A DNA stretch of 64,000 nt from Vreelandella hamiltonii (GCF_014651775.1 NZ_BMXN01000008.1:1-64000); one strand, 5' to 3'. Shown: positions 44,993 to 55,036, numbered from the stretch's first letter. The notes: generated by a model from the sequence alone, not told the origin. Numbers and translations are program-made.

Positions 44993-45440
44993 GTAGCGCG
45001 GCGTAAGCGGAGCGCACCCGCGAAGCACCGCACAGCGGTGCCGAAGTCGCCACCGAGCGTTGATCATTCACTCTGGCCCCATCCCGGCGGCTACCGCCGC
45101 CCCCGCGGGTGCCTCATTTGCTCGTGCCGAGCAAGATTCGTTACGCCGCGCTACAAGGCTTCTCAAAACTCAAGCAGAGCACCCGTAGCGCGGCGTAAGC
45201 GGAGCGCACCCGCGAAGCACCGCACAGCGGTGCCGAAGGTGCCACCGAGCGTTGATCCTCCACAGCAGCCCCACCCAGGCGGCTACCGCCGCCCCTGCGG
45301 GTGCCTCATTTGCTCGTGCCGAGCAAGATTCGTTACGCCGCGCTACGGCGTTTCTCCAAGCTCAAGATGGGCACCCGTAGCGCGGCGTAAGCGAAGCGCA
45401 CCCGCGAAGCACCGCACAGCGGTGCCGAAGGTGCCACTGA
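44993..45440. repeat. Tandem 192-bp foldback repeats (two and one third copies)
   Basis: Direct repeats start at 44993, 45185 and 45377, an exact 192-bp period; the third copy is cut after about 60 bp. Each full copy is itself a foldback: outer arms GTAGCGCGGCGTAA and TTACGCCGCGCTAC (44993-45006 with 45141-45154; 45185-45198 with 45333-45346), inner arms GCACCCGCG and CGCGGGTGC, plus a small GGCGG/CCGCC hairpin. The copies differ mostly in their centres and junctions. No protein is credible here. It lies between convergent mtnD and mtnK and resembles a REP/MITE-like element or structured RNA. Confidence 0.85.
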
Positions 45441-45456
45441 GTCAATGGAAAGACGC

Positions 45457-46719
45457 TTACAACACCGTTTTCTGATTGAACGTTTTGGCGAGTTGCGTCA
45501 GCGCGTCGAGGTCTCGGTAGGCTTGCGGTTCCATGATCAGCGTTTGGCCCATCAACACGTTGCGTGCTTCCAACTCAGCGCGCAGGGCGGTGTCTTCGAT
45601 CTCTTCGAAATCGGCGTTGTGGGCCAGCGACAGTACGCGGCGATGCATTTCGATGCCGCAGTAGGCCAGCGCATCTTCACGAATCTCATCCAGCAGAGCA
45701 TCGCAGGCGTCGTCGGCGCTGTTGCCCTGCTCTTCGAATAGCGACCTGGGGAACAGAATACCGGTCCGCTCGGTTTGCCAGAGGTGACGAAACTCCTCAT
45801 CGAAGCGGGTAAAGCAGTCGCTGATCACCGAGAGAATCCAGGCTTGATACGCTTCCAGCTCGTCTGCCTGGCGGTGGGCTGGCTGGCTGAAGTAGGCCAT
45901 GAAGAAATTGGCCACGGCCATGCCCAGGTCGAACGCCAGGGGGCCATACTGGGAAAACTCGGGGTCGATGACCCGCACGCTGGTGTCGGTGGCCATGATG
46001 GAGCCGGAGTGCAAGTCACCGTGCAGCATGGTTTCGGTGTTGGCGGTGAACTTCATCAACAGCCGCTGCACTTTGGCTTTCAAAGGCGCATTGCGGCGTA
46101 GTGCGTCCACCACGGGCGAGAGCTCGGGCGTATGGCGGTTCATCTCGGCGCCGTAGTAGGGGTCGGTGAACACCAGTGATTCGGTAATCGCGGGGATCGC
46201 GACGTTGCCCGAGAACAGGCCCACATCGGCTTTTTTCTCTGGGCTGGCCATGGAAAGCTCCGAGCCGCGAAACGCCGTGCGGGCGCAGAACTCACCGATG
46301 GCCTCCCCTAGCCGAGCCACCCGCTCGCCGCTGATCAGCTTGCGCCGCAAAATCACGTGCGGGTGAAGATACTCCATCACGATCAGCGCCTGGGGCTTGT
46401 CGAAATGGTACACCTCTGGGGCCACGCCAGGCGCACGCGTAGCTTGGCGTACCAGCGCGTAGTATTCGAAATGGGCACGATAGAGCGGCAGCGGCCAGCT
46501 CTCGCCGACCATGCGCACGTAGGGCAGCGCCTGCTTGACCACCACGCTACCGGTGCTGCCGGTGACGATGAATACCAGATTGAGGTTGCCATCGCCCACT
46601 TCACGGATCTGCCACTGTGCCGGGTCGCCGCCCACGCGGCGGGCGACCGCTTCCACTCCCCCCAGCCGCTGGCCAAGGGTGTCCACTGCCAACGCCTGAT
46701 AGCTTTGCTCGTCTGCCAC
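45457..46719 (-). CDS. mtnK: 5-methylthioribose kinase
   Basis: 420-residue APH-fold kinase phosphorylating methylthioribose, feeding MtnA. VGDGNLNLVFIV and SVVVKQALPYVR (ATP Lys), the catalytic MLHGDLHSGSIM (His-Gly-Asp) and VIDPEFSQYGPLAFDLGM (metal Asp) are present. A GTG start at 46719 is preferred because GGTGAGG lies 8 nt upstream; ATG 46782 would add 21 low-complexity residues. No MTA nucleosidase is in the window. Convergent with mtnBCD across the foldback repeats. Confidence 0.88.
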   Translation of the reverse strand: MADEQSYQALAVDTLGQRLGGVEAVARRVGGDPAQWQIREVGDGNLNLVFIVTGSTGSVVVKQALPYVRMVGESWPLPLYRAHFEYYALVRQATRAPGVAPEVYHFDKPQALIVMEYLHPHVILRRKLISGERVARLGEAIGEFCARTAFRGSELSMASPEKKADVGLFSGNVAIPAITESLVFTDPYYGAEMNRHTPELSPVVDALRRNAPLKAKVQRLLMKFTANTETMLHGDLHSGSIMATDTSVRVIDPEFSQYGPLAFDLGMAVANFFMAYFSQPAHRQADELEAYQAWILSVISDCFTRFDEEFRHLWQTERTGILFPRSLFEEQGNSADDACDALLDEIREDALAYCGIEMHRRVLSLAHNADFEEIEDTALRAELEARNVLMGQTLIMEPQAYRDLDALTQLAKTFNQKTVL

Positions 46720-46870
46720 GTTCAATCCCTCACCTGAAAGGGTTGTGTGTTTGTCATACCGCGAGGAGGTTGTCAAATTCATGGCGGCTTCTTGCCATGA
46801 CCGACTGTCCGGGCAGGAAAATGTTAAACAATGCAACACCACTGGATAACTCTTGTAGCAGATTTATAGT

Positions 46871-46897
46871 AATACCTGACCAACCCAATCAGGTATT
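46871..46897. promoter_or_regulatory. Inverted repeat in leader of the chemoreceptor gene
   Basis: AATACCTGA (46871-46879) and TCAGGTATT (46889-46897), 9-nt loop, 20 bp before the chemoreceptor start and just ahead of its ribosome site region. Could be an operator or a leader hairpin that limits translation. Confidence 0.4.
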
Positions 46898-46917
46898 CCT
46901 CCCACAGGTACTCCATC

Positions 46918-47842
46918 ATGAAAAACAACGGCCCTGTTACCCAAGTGGAACACCCTCTACGCGATGATGATGTGCTGATTTCCAAAACCGACCGAAGCAG
47001 CCACATCGCCTATGCCAACCATCGCTTTGTCGAGATCAGCGGCTTCGACTATGAGGAGCTGGTGGGTTCGCCTCACAACATGGTGCGCCACCCTGACATG
47101 CCTGCCCCGGTGTTTGCCGATATGTGGAGCGACCTCAAGGCGGGCCAGTACTGGACCGGGCTGGTCAAGAACCGGCGCAAGAACGGAGATCACTACTGGG
47201 TGCGTGCCAACGTGGTGCCCATCCGTGAAAACAATCAAATCACCGGGTTCGTGTCCATTCGGGTAAAACCGGAACAGGCAGAAGTGGCCGAGGCGGAGCG
47301 TATTTATCAAGACATTCGTGAGCAGCAGGGTCGCTACACGGTCAAGCACGGTGAGATCATGGCGCGTAACCCGCTGAAGCGCTTGGCAAGTGCCGCCTGG
47401 TGGGCGCCGCGACTGGCCAGCATTTCCGGCGTTCTGATGACGCTGTTCACCACTGGGCTACTGATGGCGGGATGCGCCTGGTGGCTAAAGGGCCACGTGA
47501 CCACCTCGGTGACCCTGCCGCTGGTGATGATGGTGCTGGCCAGCGGGCTGCTGCTGAGCGCGCTGCAGTGGCGCCAGGCGCGCCGGTTGCGCCGCTTCTT
47601 GCACAAGGCCAACGACTTTGCACTGCAAATCGCGGCAGGCGACCTGAACGCTCAGGTCCCTACCGTGGGCAACAAAGCCATGGACAACACCCTGGCCACC
47701 ATGAACTTCATGCGCCGTTCGCTGGATGCACTGATTGGCGACCTGGACCAGCGGATTGCCCAGGTCATGCCCTCGGTGGAGGAGTTATCTCGGCATAACC
47801 AGGCCATGGGCCATCGAGTGGATCAACAAGCCTCTGCGGTGC
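46918..47842 (+). pseudogene. PAS-type chemoreceptor, 5' fragment (split by IS)
   Basis: N-terminal 308 codons of an Aer-like methyl-accepting chemotaxis protein. PAS domain at residues 15-120 with YANHRFVEISGFDYEELVGSPHNMVRHPDMP (in part) and GLVKNRRKNGDHYWVRANV, two membrane helices at about 165-215, and a HAMP-like region. The frame ends ten bases into IS sequence (…HRVDQQASAVR stop). The missing signalling domain continues at 49511. Uninterrupted, the gene would give a protein of about 565 residues sensing redox or a bound cofactor. Confidence 0.85.
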
Positions 47843-47878
47843 GGTAACTGTCAAGGTATCTGTCGCCCTGTTTGATTT

Positions 47879-48943
47879 TTATGCAGCTATTTTCTCTACC
47901 TCCCTAACTACTCGGCGCTCTGGGTTTAGCGATACTAATGTCACAGGATGCCAGTTGCGGGTGTCCCCACTCCAGCGCTCAGGATGCACAGCTCTGGCTG
48001 CAAGGTTGAGGGCATGTCTCTTGGCCAATATGACTTTGTCTTCTCCTGTGTGGCGCTGCATCGGCGTCACGAAGCGGATAGCACTGTGGCGGTGCTCATA
48101 GTTGTACCACTGGACGAAGCCGTGCACCCAACGCTGGGCAGCTGATAGGTCAGCGAAGCCACTGACAGGGTAGTTCGGCACATACTTGCAGGTGCGGAAC
48201 AGAGCCTCGGAGAAGGCGTTATCGTTGCTCACACGCGGTCGACTGAACGAAGGCTGGATCTGCAGATCTCTCAGCTTCTCAAGCAAGGTAATGCCTTTGA
48301 AGGGGCTGCCGTTATCTGCGTGCAGCACCAGAGGCTGGCCTACCATGTTTTCGGCCAGCACGGCTCGCTCAATGACACGGCGTGAGTTAGCTGCAGACTC
48401 CCCCAGAAAGGCTTCCCAGCCCACGACTTTACGGCTGAAGATGTCGAGGATCATCACCAGATAGTAGTAGGTACCCTTGGCTGGCCCAGGAAGCCAGGTG
48501 CAGTCCCAGGACCACACCTGGTTGGGGGCGGTTGCTGTATGTGTAGTCGGCGCTGGCTGTGATTTGCGGGCTTTGGCGCGTCCCCGGTGTGCCAGCTGGC
48601 CATGTTTACGCAGCACTCGATAAAAGCTCGATACGGAGGCAATGTAACGCTGCTCTTCATCCATCAGCCGAATAACAATTTGATCCGGCGGTAAAGCAGC
48701 AAACTCGTCACGGTGGCATTGCCTCAAGATCTCGGCCTCTTCTTCTGGGGTCAGCGCATTAGCGGGGGCTGGGCGTTCGGCTAAAGGGCGTTTGTCGCCT
48801 GTTAGCTTTCCCGCCTGCATCCAGCGTTGGTGAGTCCGGATAGAAATCCCGACAACTTCACAGGCAGCCGCCAAGGTGGCGCCCTCGTTGCAGGCAACAG
48901 CAATCAGCTCTACGGCATGTTGGCGATCCTCGATGCTGATCAT
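47879..48943 (-). CDS. IS3-family transposase OrfB (integrase domain)
   Basis: 354-residue DDE recombinase. N-terminal helical region with GISIRTHQRWMQAG, HTH_21-like segment, then the rve integrase core: first Asp in VWSWDCTWLPG, second Asp in LVLHADNGSPFKG, Glu in SNDNAFSEALFRTCKY. It starts inside the OrfA stop (ATGA). Its frame stays open upstream through a run of seven A, so it is probably made mainly as an OrfA-OrfB fusion by ribosomal frameshifting. Confidence 0.92.
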   Translation of the reverse strand: MISIEDRQHAVELIAVACNEGATLAAACEVVGISIRTHQRWMQAGKLTGDKRPLAERPAPANALTPEEEAEILRQCHRDEFAALPPDQIVIRLMDEEQRYIASVSSFYRVLRKHGQLAHRGRAKARKSQPAPTTHTATAPNQVWSWDCTWLPGPAKGTYYYLVMILDIFSRKVVGWEAFLGESAANSRRVIERAVLAENMVGQPLVLHADNGSPFKGITLLEKLRDLQIQPSFSRPRVSNDNAFSEALFRTCKYVPNYPVSGFADLSAAQRWVHGFVQWYNYEHRHSAIRFVTPMQRHTGEDKVILAKRHALNLAARAVHPERWSGDTRNWHPVTLVSLNPERRVVREVEKIAA

Positions 48944-49437
48944 GACTCCTCGTCCCCCCAGATCGCCCGTGCTTTTTTTGACAGCGTCAGCAGTGCAGCT
49001 GTCTCCGCGAGTGCTGTGTTCTTGCGCTGTAGCTCTCGTTCCAGCTCTTTGATCCGCTTGCGCTGCTGCTTGGCTTCATCCGCTTCTCGACGGCGGTCCT
49101 CATGGGACAAGCTGGCGGCTTGTTCGCAGTCATGACGCCAGCGTTGCAGCTGCTCGGGATACAGTCCCCGTTGACGACAATAGGCAGCAACGTCTTCGGT
49201 GTTCATCGCTGCGGTCTCAACCACCGCTGCAAACTTGTCTCGGGACGACCAGCCGGTCGTACCCTGGTCACTTGCATCGGGCAGGCAGCGTCCCTCCGCA
49301 CGGGCTTCTTTACGCCACTTGTAAACAGTTGCTGGCGAGATCCCCTCCTGCCGAGCGACCTCTTCTACGCTTTGGTTATAAGGCGGTAACAGCTTGGCCA
49401 CAGCGGCCTGACGTCGCTCATCGGAATAGCGAGGCAT
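48940..49437 (-). CDS. IS3-family transposase OrfA (helix-turn-helix)
   Basis: 165-residue DNA-binding partner. HTH region [27 protein letters not shown] near residues 17-43 and a C-terminal leucine-zipper-like coiled coil ([25 protein letters not shown], in part) that mediates oligomerisation. ATG 49437 has GGAG 6 nt upstream. The frame ends GDEES with ATGA overlap to OrfB. Confidence 0.9.
   Translation of the reverse strand: MPRYSDERRQAAVAKLLPPYNQSVEEVARQEGISPATVYKWRKEARAEGRCLPDASDQGTTGWSSRDKFAAVVETAAMNTEDVAAYCRQRGLYPEQLQRWRHDCEQAASLSHEDRRREADEAKQQRKRIKELERELQRKNTALAETAALLTLSKKARAIWGDEES
48973..48979 (-). other. Probable -1 ribosomal frameshift site in IS3 transposase
   Basis: Run of seven A on the coding strand (T7 at 48973-48979) near the end of OrfA. 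Slipping back one base moves the ribosome from OrfA into the OrfB frame, which has no stop between the run and the OrfB ATG. This is how IS3 elements make the OrfAB transposase. Confidence 0.65.
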
Positions 49438-49510
49438 ACAGATCTCCAAACGCCCCTGAATATTTAAGAGAGTGTAACAAGGGACACGACATCAATCCTG
49501 ACAGAGGGGG

Positions 49511-50282
49511 GGTGCAGCAAACGGCTGCCAGCGCCGAGCAGATCGCGTCTACCGTGCGGCAAAGTTCGGAGAATGCCCAACTGGCCAGCCAGGCGTCGGT
49601 GGGTAACGTGGGCGAAGTGGACAAGGCCGTGGCCATCATGCAGGAACTGGATGATGCCATGGAGGGCATTACCAGCACGTCCCAGGACATGGCAGGCATC
49701 GTCAAGACCATCGACCATATTGCCTTCCAGACCAATATTCTGGCCCTGAACGCCTCCGTCGAAGCTGCCAGGGCCGGTGAACATGGCCGAGGCTTTGCGG
49801 TAGTGGCCGAAGAAGTACGCCGCCTGGCCCGCCAATCAGCCGAGGCAGCCCATCAGGTACAGACACTGATCGAAACGGCCCGCCAGCGCATCGAGGCAGG
49901 CCAGCACAAGGCAGGCTCCGCCGGGGATGCCATGAGCCGCATCCGTCAGGCGAGCCACAACGTCAACGACCTGATGGAAGAGATCCGCGCCGCCGCCCGC
50001 GAACAGAGCGAGGGCATCGCTCAGATCAGCCAGGCCATCGCTCAGATCGACCAGGGCACCCAGGAGAGCGCGACCAGCATGGATGCCTACATCAGTGCCG
50101 TCGACCTCCTCTCCAGAGAAGTGGCTCACTTGTCCCACAGCGCCCACGCGTTCATGCCCATCGGCGAACGCCAGCATCCGGTGACGATGCGGCAAGGCGC
50201 ACAGCCACGCCAGGATAACGTGCTGGCACTGCCGTCGCGCAAGCCCGTACACAGCCCACTCGCCAGCGCGGCTTCGTTCTAG
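49511..50282 (+). pseudogene. PAS-type chemoreceptor, 3' fragment (signalling domain)
   Basis: Rest of the chemoreceptor begun at 46918. Contains the coiled-coil MCP signalling domain with the tip sequence [40 protein letters not shown] (in part), the CheA/CheW-binding hairpin, and adaptation-helix Glu/Gln pairs. It continues exactly at Gln ([14 protein letters not shown]) after the IS and ends in a proline-rich tail. It has no start of its own, so the receptor is inactive unless the IS excises. Confidence 0.85.
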
Positions 50283-50286
50283 ACGG

Positions 50287-51486
50287 TCAGCTTTCTGCCA
50301 GGGGCGTCATGCAGACGCGATTACGCCCCTGGCGCTTGGCGTCGTAAAGCGCCTGATCGGCGGTCGTGAAGAGTATGGCGTCTTCCTGCCCCAAGGTCGG
50401 CTGCATGGCAGCCACCCCAATACTGACCGTCACCACGGAGGAAGTACCGCACCCGCCATGGGCAATGGCCAGCGCTTCGACACTCTCGCGAATACGCTCT
50501 GCGGTTTGATGCGCCGTATGTGGTTCGGTGCGAGGCATCAGAATCACGAACTCCTCACCGCCATAGCGCACCACCAGATCGTCGGATCGGCTGTTGGCTT
50601 GTAACGCGGCGGCCACCTGACGAAGGCAAAGGTCTCCTTGAAGGTGGCCGTAATAGTCGTTGTAGGCTTTGAAGTGGTCGATATCGATCACCATGATGGC
50701 CAAATGACTCTGCTCCAACCGAGCCACCTGCCAATGCGCGGGAAAAATGGTATCGAACTGGCGGCGGTTGGCAATGTCCGTCAGTGGGTCGGTCACCGAG
50801 AGCCGCGTCAACTGGTGATTGGCACTCTGCATATGGCCTGCCTGAATTTTTTCACGCATCAGCAGCAGAAAGGAGGTTCGTTCGCTGTACTCCAGGCGGT
50901 AGTTGGCCATCAACGTAAACACCGCCTTGACCAGAATAGCGAACATAGCCAAACGTTTGGCCTCGATTGGCATAGGCTCGTAATAGAATACGAAGACACT
51001 CATGACTCCGATACTGATCACCGTGGACATCAAGGCATAAGGAAAACGCAACGAAAAAACGATGTTTCCAGCCACCAGGATCAGACCAAACGAAAAGACA
51101 TCCAGATAAGAGTGCGGCGAGCTGGAAATGTAGAAAATGGTGCTGGAGCCGATCATGGCAATCACGACCAGTCCTGCCATCAGCGTTTCACGCAGCCATG
51201 GCGGCACCCCACGATAGACCCACCAGAAAATCGCCAGCGCCATGGGTAGCAAGATGACACCGCGAATCATCACGGAGGCCAGAAACGCTTCGGGTCGAAA
51301 GCTGTAGTCGTTGATCAGGAACAGGACATAAAGAAGAGCGGTGATCAGGCCCATGATCACCAGATGGCGTTGGCGTGTCTGGTGCGTTTCCTGTTCGAAG
51401 AGCGCCTCTAACTCCTGCCTGAACCGTAAGCGGCAGCGTGGTCTGAGCTCATATTCGATGGCGTTCAGCAACCTATCACTCTTCAT
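50287..51486 (-). CDS. Membrane-bound GGDEF diguanylate cyclase
   Basis: 399-residue protein. The N-terminal half has about six membrane helices (residues 35-200); the C-terminal half is a GGDEF domain that makes cyclic di-GMP. Active-site RYGGEEFVILMPR is intact, and an RSDD inhibitory site lies five residues before it, so product feedback is likely. VIDIDHFKAYNDYYGHLQGD shows the metal Asp. ATG 51486 has AGGAG 8 nt upstream. Convergent with the chemoreceptor remnant. Confidence 0.9.
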   Translation of the reverse strand: MKSDRLLNAIEYELRPRCRLRFRQELEALFEQETHQTRQRHLVIMGLITALLYVLFLINDYSFRPEAFLASVMIRGVILLPMALAIFWWVYRGVPPWLRETLMAGLVVIAMIGSSTIFYISSSPHSYLDVFSFGLILVAGNIVFSLRFPYALMSTVISIGVMSVFVFYYEPMPIEAKRLAMFAILVKAVFTLMANYRLEYSERTSFLLLMREKIQAGHMQSANHQLTRLSVTDPLTDIANRRQFDTIFPAHWQVARLEQSHLAIMVIDIDHFKAYNDYYGHLQGDLCLRQVAAALQANSRSDDLVVRYGGEEFVILMPRTEPHTAHQTAERIRESVEALAIAHGGCGTSSVVTVSIGVAAMQPTLGQEDAILFTTADQALYDAKRQGRNRVCMTPLAES

Positions 51487-51747
51487 TGTCCTTGCTCCTG
51501 CGCTGCCCAAGGGCAATCGTTGCCATTTCGGTTAGGCGTTCGTTTCATACACTTGTCGAGCCTTCAATTTAGTTTGCCACCTCTTGACGGCGTCGTCGCC
51601 TGCCGAACACGTTGGCGAATCCAACGCGTAGAGGTTCCCCCCGCTGGTCAAGGGCGCTAAAATGCCGCCCCTTATCTTCTCGCCATGTTCTTTTTGGGGC
51701 CTCTGTTCAAGGTGATCGCCCCTCAGCTCTCTTCCTCGAGGCCCATT

Positions 51748-53115
51748 ATGTCCACACCCAAGGTCGGTTTTGTTTCGCTAGGCTGCCCTAAGGCACTGGT
51801 CGATTCCGAGCGCATCCTGACGCAGCTTCGTACCGATGGTTACGAGATCGTACCCACCTACGACGATGCCGATGTGGTGGTCGTCAATACCTGCGGTTTC
51901 ATCGACAGCGCCAAGGCCGAGTCCCTGGACGCCATTGGCGAAGCCATTGCCGAAAACGGCAAGGTGATCGTGACTGGCTGCATGGGGGTGGATGAGTCCG
52001 TGATTCGCGACGTGCATCCCAACGTTCTGGCGGTGACGGGCCCACAGCAGTACGAACAGGTGGTGAACGCCGTGCATAGCGCGGTGCCCTTCGTCAGCGA
52101 GTACGACCACCGCATCGACCTGGTCCCCGCCCAGGGCATCAAGCTGACGCCGCGCCACTATGCCTACCTGAAGATTTCCGAAGGCTGCAACCATACCTGC
52201 AGCTTCTGCATCATTCCCTCCATGCGGGGCAAGCTGGTCAGCCGCCCCGTGGGTGAGGTACTGCGCGAAGCCGAAGCCCTGGCGCGGGCCGGAGTGAAAG
52301 AGCTGCTGGTGATCTCCCAGGACACCAGCGCCTATGGCGTCGATGTGCGCTACGTGGAGAACGAGTGGCACGGGCGCCAGGTCAAAACGCGCCTGACCGA
52401 ACTGTGCGATGCGCTGTCCGAGCTGGGCATTCGCGTGCGCCTGCACTACGTCTACCCTTACCCTCATGTGGATGAGCTGATTCCGCTGATGGCCGAGGGC
52501 AAGATCCTGCCGTACCTGGATATTCCTTTCCAGCACGCCAGCCCCAAGGTGCTCAAGGCGATGAAACGCCCCGCCTTCGAAGACCGTACCCTGGAGCGCA
52601 TCAAACGCTGGCGCGAGCAGTGCCCCGAGCTGACCATCCGCTCGACCTTCATCGTCGGCTTCCCCGGTGAAACCGAAGAAGATTTCCAGTACCTGCTGGA
52701 CTGGCTGAGCGAAGCGCAGCTGGATCGGGTGGGCTGCTTCCAGTACTCCCCGGTAGAAGGTGCCCCCGCCAATGAGCTGGGCCTGGCGCAGGTACCCGAT
52801 GACGTGAAGCAGGACCGTTGGGAGCGCTTCATGGCCCACCAGCAGGAGATCTCGGCAGCTCGCCTGCAGGCCAAGATCGGCCGTGAGATCGAAGTGCTGG
52901 TCGACGAAGTGGACGACGAAGGCGCCATTGGCCGCAGCGAAGCCGACGCCCCGGAAATCGATGGCATGGTCTATCTGGAAAGCCGCCATGCGCTGCGCGC
53001 CGGCGACCTGGTCAGAGCACGCGTCACCCATGCCGACGAGTACGACCTGTGGGCCGAGGTGATCGATACTCCCCAGCCGCTGAACTTTGTCAATAACATC
53101 GTCAACGCGGGCTGA
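51748..53115 (+). CDS. rimO: Ribosomal protein S12 methylthiotransferase
   Basis: 455-residue radical-SAM enzyme that adds a methylthio group to Asp of ribosomal protein S12. N-terminal MTTase domain with Cys residues in [25 protein letters not shown] and TGCMG; radical-SAM cluster motif [16 protein letters not shown]-terminal TRAM domain. Start 51748 aligns with the usual N-terminus [15 protein letters not shown] and is preceded by CGAGG. It overlaps the end of the convergent LysR gene by 14 bp. Confidence 0.95.
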   Translation: MSTPKVGFVSLGCPKALVDSERILTQLRTDGYEIVPTYDDADVVVVNTCGFIDSAKAESLDAIGEAIAENGKVIVTGCMGVDESVIRDVHPNVLAVTGPQQYEQVVNAVHSAVPFVSEYDHRIDLVPAQGIKLTPRHYAYLKISEGCNHTCSFCIIPSMRGKLVSRPVGEVLREAEALARAGVKELLVISQDTSAYGVDVRYVENEWHGRQVKTRLTELCDALSELGIRVRLHYVYPYPHVDELIPLMAEGKILPYLDIPFQHASPKVLKAMKRPAFEDRTLERIKRWREQCPELTIRSTFIVGFPGETEEDFQYLLDWLSEAQLDRVGCFQYSPVEGAPANELGLAQVPDDVKQDRWERFMAHQQEISAARLQAKIGREIEVLVDEVDDEGAIGRSEADAPEIDGMVYLESRHALRAGDLVRARVTHADEYDLWAEVIDTPQPLNFVNNIVNAG

Positions 53116-54043
53116 TGCTATCCCAGTAGGGCGGGCTCCCAATGACCTGCTCCAGATGGGTCATGAACACAGAGACCTTTGACGAGCGAAGACGGTTGTC
53201 TGGATAAATCGCATAGATATTGTCCAGATGACCGTCATCGGAGGCTTCCCACTGCGTCAGCAAAGGCACCAGCGTTTGCTGACGCAGTGGCTCAAACAGC
53301 AGCCACGAGGGAAACATCACCACGCCCTGCCCAGCGATGGCCGCTTCCACCAGGCTTTCGGCATTGTTGGCCACCAGATTTCCCGCCAAAACATGGCGCA
53401 CCGCACGCGCCTCTTCAAACGCCCGAAAATGCCATGACTGCGTCCCTTTGCTGCCTTTGTAAAGCAGGCAGTTATGCTTTCCGAGCGCATGGGGTGTCGT
53501 TGGCACGCCCTTCTCCGCCAGATAGCTCGGCGCAGCACAGACGATGAAACGCTGGCGAGCAATGCCACGAGCCACCAGGCTGGAGTCAGCCAAGGCTCCC
53601 ACGCGAATGACCACATCGGCCCCCTCCTGCACGGGATCGATGAAGCGATCTTCCAGCGTCAAATCGACTTCGATTTCAGGGTAGCGCTGCTGAAACCGGG
53701 CCAAATGGGGGGCGATATGGCGCCGACCGAACGCCACGGGCGCATTGATTCGAAGCACCCCGCGAGGGTGCCGAGCCCCTCCCATGACTTCCTCGGTGGC
53801 AAGCTCCAGTCGCGCCAGCGCCTCGTGCACTTCATGGAAGTAACGTTCCCCTGCCTCCGTCAGCTTGACGGCTCGCGTATGGCGATAAAGCAAACGCTGG
53901 CCCAGCGCTTGCTCCAGACTGGCGATATGCCGCGACGCCGAGGACGTCGGCAACCCATAGTAGCGTGCAGCCTCTGAAAAACTGCCGCTGGTAGCCACGC
54001 GAACAAACAGCCGCAGTGCCAGCAGGCGAATCGAGTTGTCCAA
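53102..54043 (-). CDS. LysR-family transcriptional regulator
   Basis: About 313-residue regulator. Winged helix at residues 3-62 ([39 protein letters not shown] in part), then a type 2 periplasmic-binding-like effector domain ([23 protein letters not shown]). A TTG start at 54043 is proposed because AAAGGA lies 9 nt upstream and no ATG is available; a TTG at 54085 is the alternative. Divergent from the paired small DMT genes, its likely targets. Confidence 0.85.
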   Translation of the reverse strand: MDNSIRLLALRLFVRVATSGSFSEAARYYGLPTSSASRHIASLEQALGQRLLYRHTRAVKLTEAGERYFHEVHEALARLELATEEVMGGARHPRGVLRINAPVAFGRRHIAPHLARFQQRYPEIEVDLTLEDRFIDPVQEGADVVIRVGALADSSLVARGIARQRFIVCAAPSYLAEKGVPTTPHALGKHNCLLYKGSKGTQSWHFRAFEEARAVRHVLAGNLVANNAESLVEAAIAGQGVVMFPSWLLFEPLRQQTLVPLLTQWEASDDGHLDNIYAIYPDNRLRSSKVSVFMTHLEQVIGSPPYWDSISPR

Positions 54044-54132
54044 AATGCAATAGTCCTTTGCCCGTTTAACGCATTGTAGCAACAAGCGTGTCTCTTTAGA
54101 GTGCGGCCTCTTTCTGAATCGGGGAACGACAC

Positions 54133-54561
54133 ATGCAACACGCGTTGATACTGCTCGGCGTATTGATCGCCGGGATGGGGTTATCGGTGGAGGCAGGGCT
54201 GCTAGGGCCTCTGGGGGAACAGGTGGGGTACTTTTCTGCCACGCTCTCCATCTTCCTGGTAGGTGCCCTGTTACTGTCGCTTGCGCTGCTATTCGCGCCC
54301 AAACGCCAGCTGGGTGCGCTGTTTCAGCAGCCTCGCTGGCTATTGACGGGCGGCTTGCTGGGGCCGATCTACGTCATTGTGTTGACCCTCGCCACGCCGC
54401 TGGTGGGTGTGGGCATGACCATGGTGGGTATCTTGTGCGGCCAGGTCGCGGCCAGTCTGGCCATTGACCACTTTGGCTGGCTGGGTAGCGAACGGCGTCG
54501 CGTCGATGGCTATCGCCTGGCGGCACTGGCCATGATTCTTGCTGCCCTTTGGTTGATGTAA
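54133..54561 (+). CDS. YdcZ/DUF606-type DMT-family membrane protein (subunit 1)
   Basis: 142-residue protein with four to five hydrophobic segments. It belongs to the small DMT proteins that carry one half of a ten-helix transporter. LATPLVGVGMTMVGILCGQVAASLAIDHFGWLG (in part) near the C-terminus is shared with the next gene (DHFGWL). The two genes, 13 bp apart, probably encode a heterodimer. GGGGAA precedes the ATG. Controlled perhaps by the divergent LysR gene. Substrate unknown. Confidence 0.8.
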   Translation: MQHALILLGVLIAGMGLSVEAGLLGPLGEQVGYFSATLSIFLVGALLLSLALLFAPKRQLGALFQQPRWLLTGGLLGPIYVIVLTLATPLVGVGMTMVGILCGQVAASLAIDHFGWLGSERRRVDGYRLAALAMILAALWLM

Positions 54562-54574
54562 CAGGAGACCCACC

Positions 54575-55033
54575 ATGCTATTACCCATTGTCTTTGCCCT
54601 GCTACTGGCGGGCGGTGCAGTCCTGGCCGCCCAATCCTCCATCAATGGCCGTCTGGGCGCTCATACTGGCGTCATGGAGAGCGCTTGGCTGACGTTCGCC
54701 GTGGGTGCCGTGCTGACCTTTTTGCTGGTGCTCTTTTTCGAGCCCCCTCAGGAAGCAACGCTCATGAGCGTGCCCAAGTGGCAACTGACCGGGGCGCTCT
54801 TCGGGGTGGTCTACATGCTGGCCATCGTCTTTGCAGTACCGCGTGTCGGGACGGCTGCTGCCACGGTATCGGTGATTTCGGGCCAGCTGCTGATGAGCCT
54901 GCTGATTGACCACTTTGGCTGGCTCGATAACGCTCAGCGTGAACTGGATGGCTCACGCTACCTGGCCATGGCACTGTTGCTCGTGGCGATCGTCCTGATC
55001 TACCTGAGCCACCGGCAGCAGCAACGCGACTGA
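54575..55033 (+). CDS. YdcZ/DUF606-type DMT-family membrane protein (subunit 2)
   Basis: 152-residue partner of the upstream gene. N-terminal ALLLAGGAVLAAQSSINGRLGAHTG and C-terminal SVISGQLLMSLLIDHFGWLDNAQRELDGSRY (in part) are typical DUF606 stretches; about five membrane helices. An RBS of AGGAG lies before the ATG. The pair is likely a drug/metabolite exporter or importer. Confidence 0.8.
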   Translation: MLLPIVFALLLAGGAVLAAQSSINGRLGAHTGVMESAWLTFAVGAVLTFLLVLFFEPPQEATLMSVPKWQLTGALFGVVYMLAIVFAVPRVGTAAATVSVISGQLLMSLLIDHFGWLDNAQRELDGSRYLAMALLLVAIVLIYLSHRQQQRD

Positions 55034-55036
55034 CGC

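Larger units (their letters stand above)
47843..49510. mobile_element. IS3-family insertion sequence
   Basis: About 1.67-kb element with two overlapping minus-strand transposase frames. Ends are related: TGTCAAGGTATCTGTCG at 47849 and, inverted, TGTCAGGATTGATGTCG ending at 49503; 6-7 extra bases outside each make the exact tips uncertain. The 5-bp sequence GGTGC flanks both sides (47838-47842 and 49511-49515) and restores the chemoreceptor frame when the element is removed, so it is the likely target duplication. Recent insertion is suggested by intact transposase genes. Confidence 0.85.

Noticed and set aside
44993..45440. CRISPR array
   Set aside because: Units are 192 bp, contiguous, without variable spacers, and no cas genes are present.
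45038..45475. 145-codon plus-strand frame across the 192-bp repeats
   Set aside because: It merely translates the repeat, is Arg/Pro/Ser-rich, and runs into the end of mtnK.
51778..53142. 454-codon minus-strand open frame opposite rimO
   Set aside because: rimO has all cluster and TRAM motifs; the opposite frame has none and arises from codon bias.
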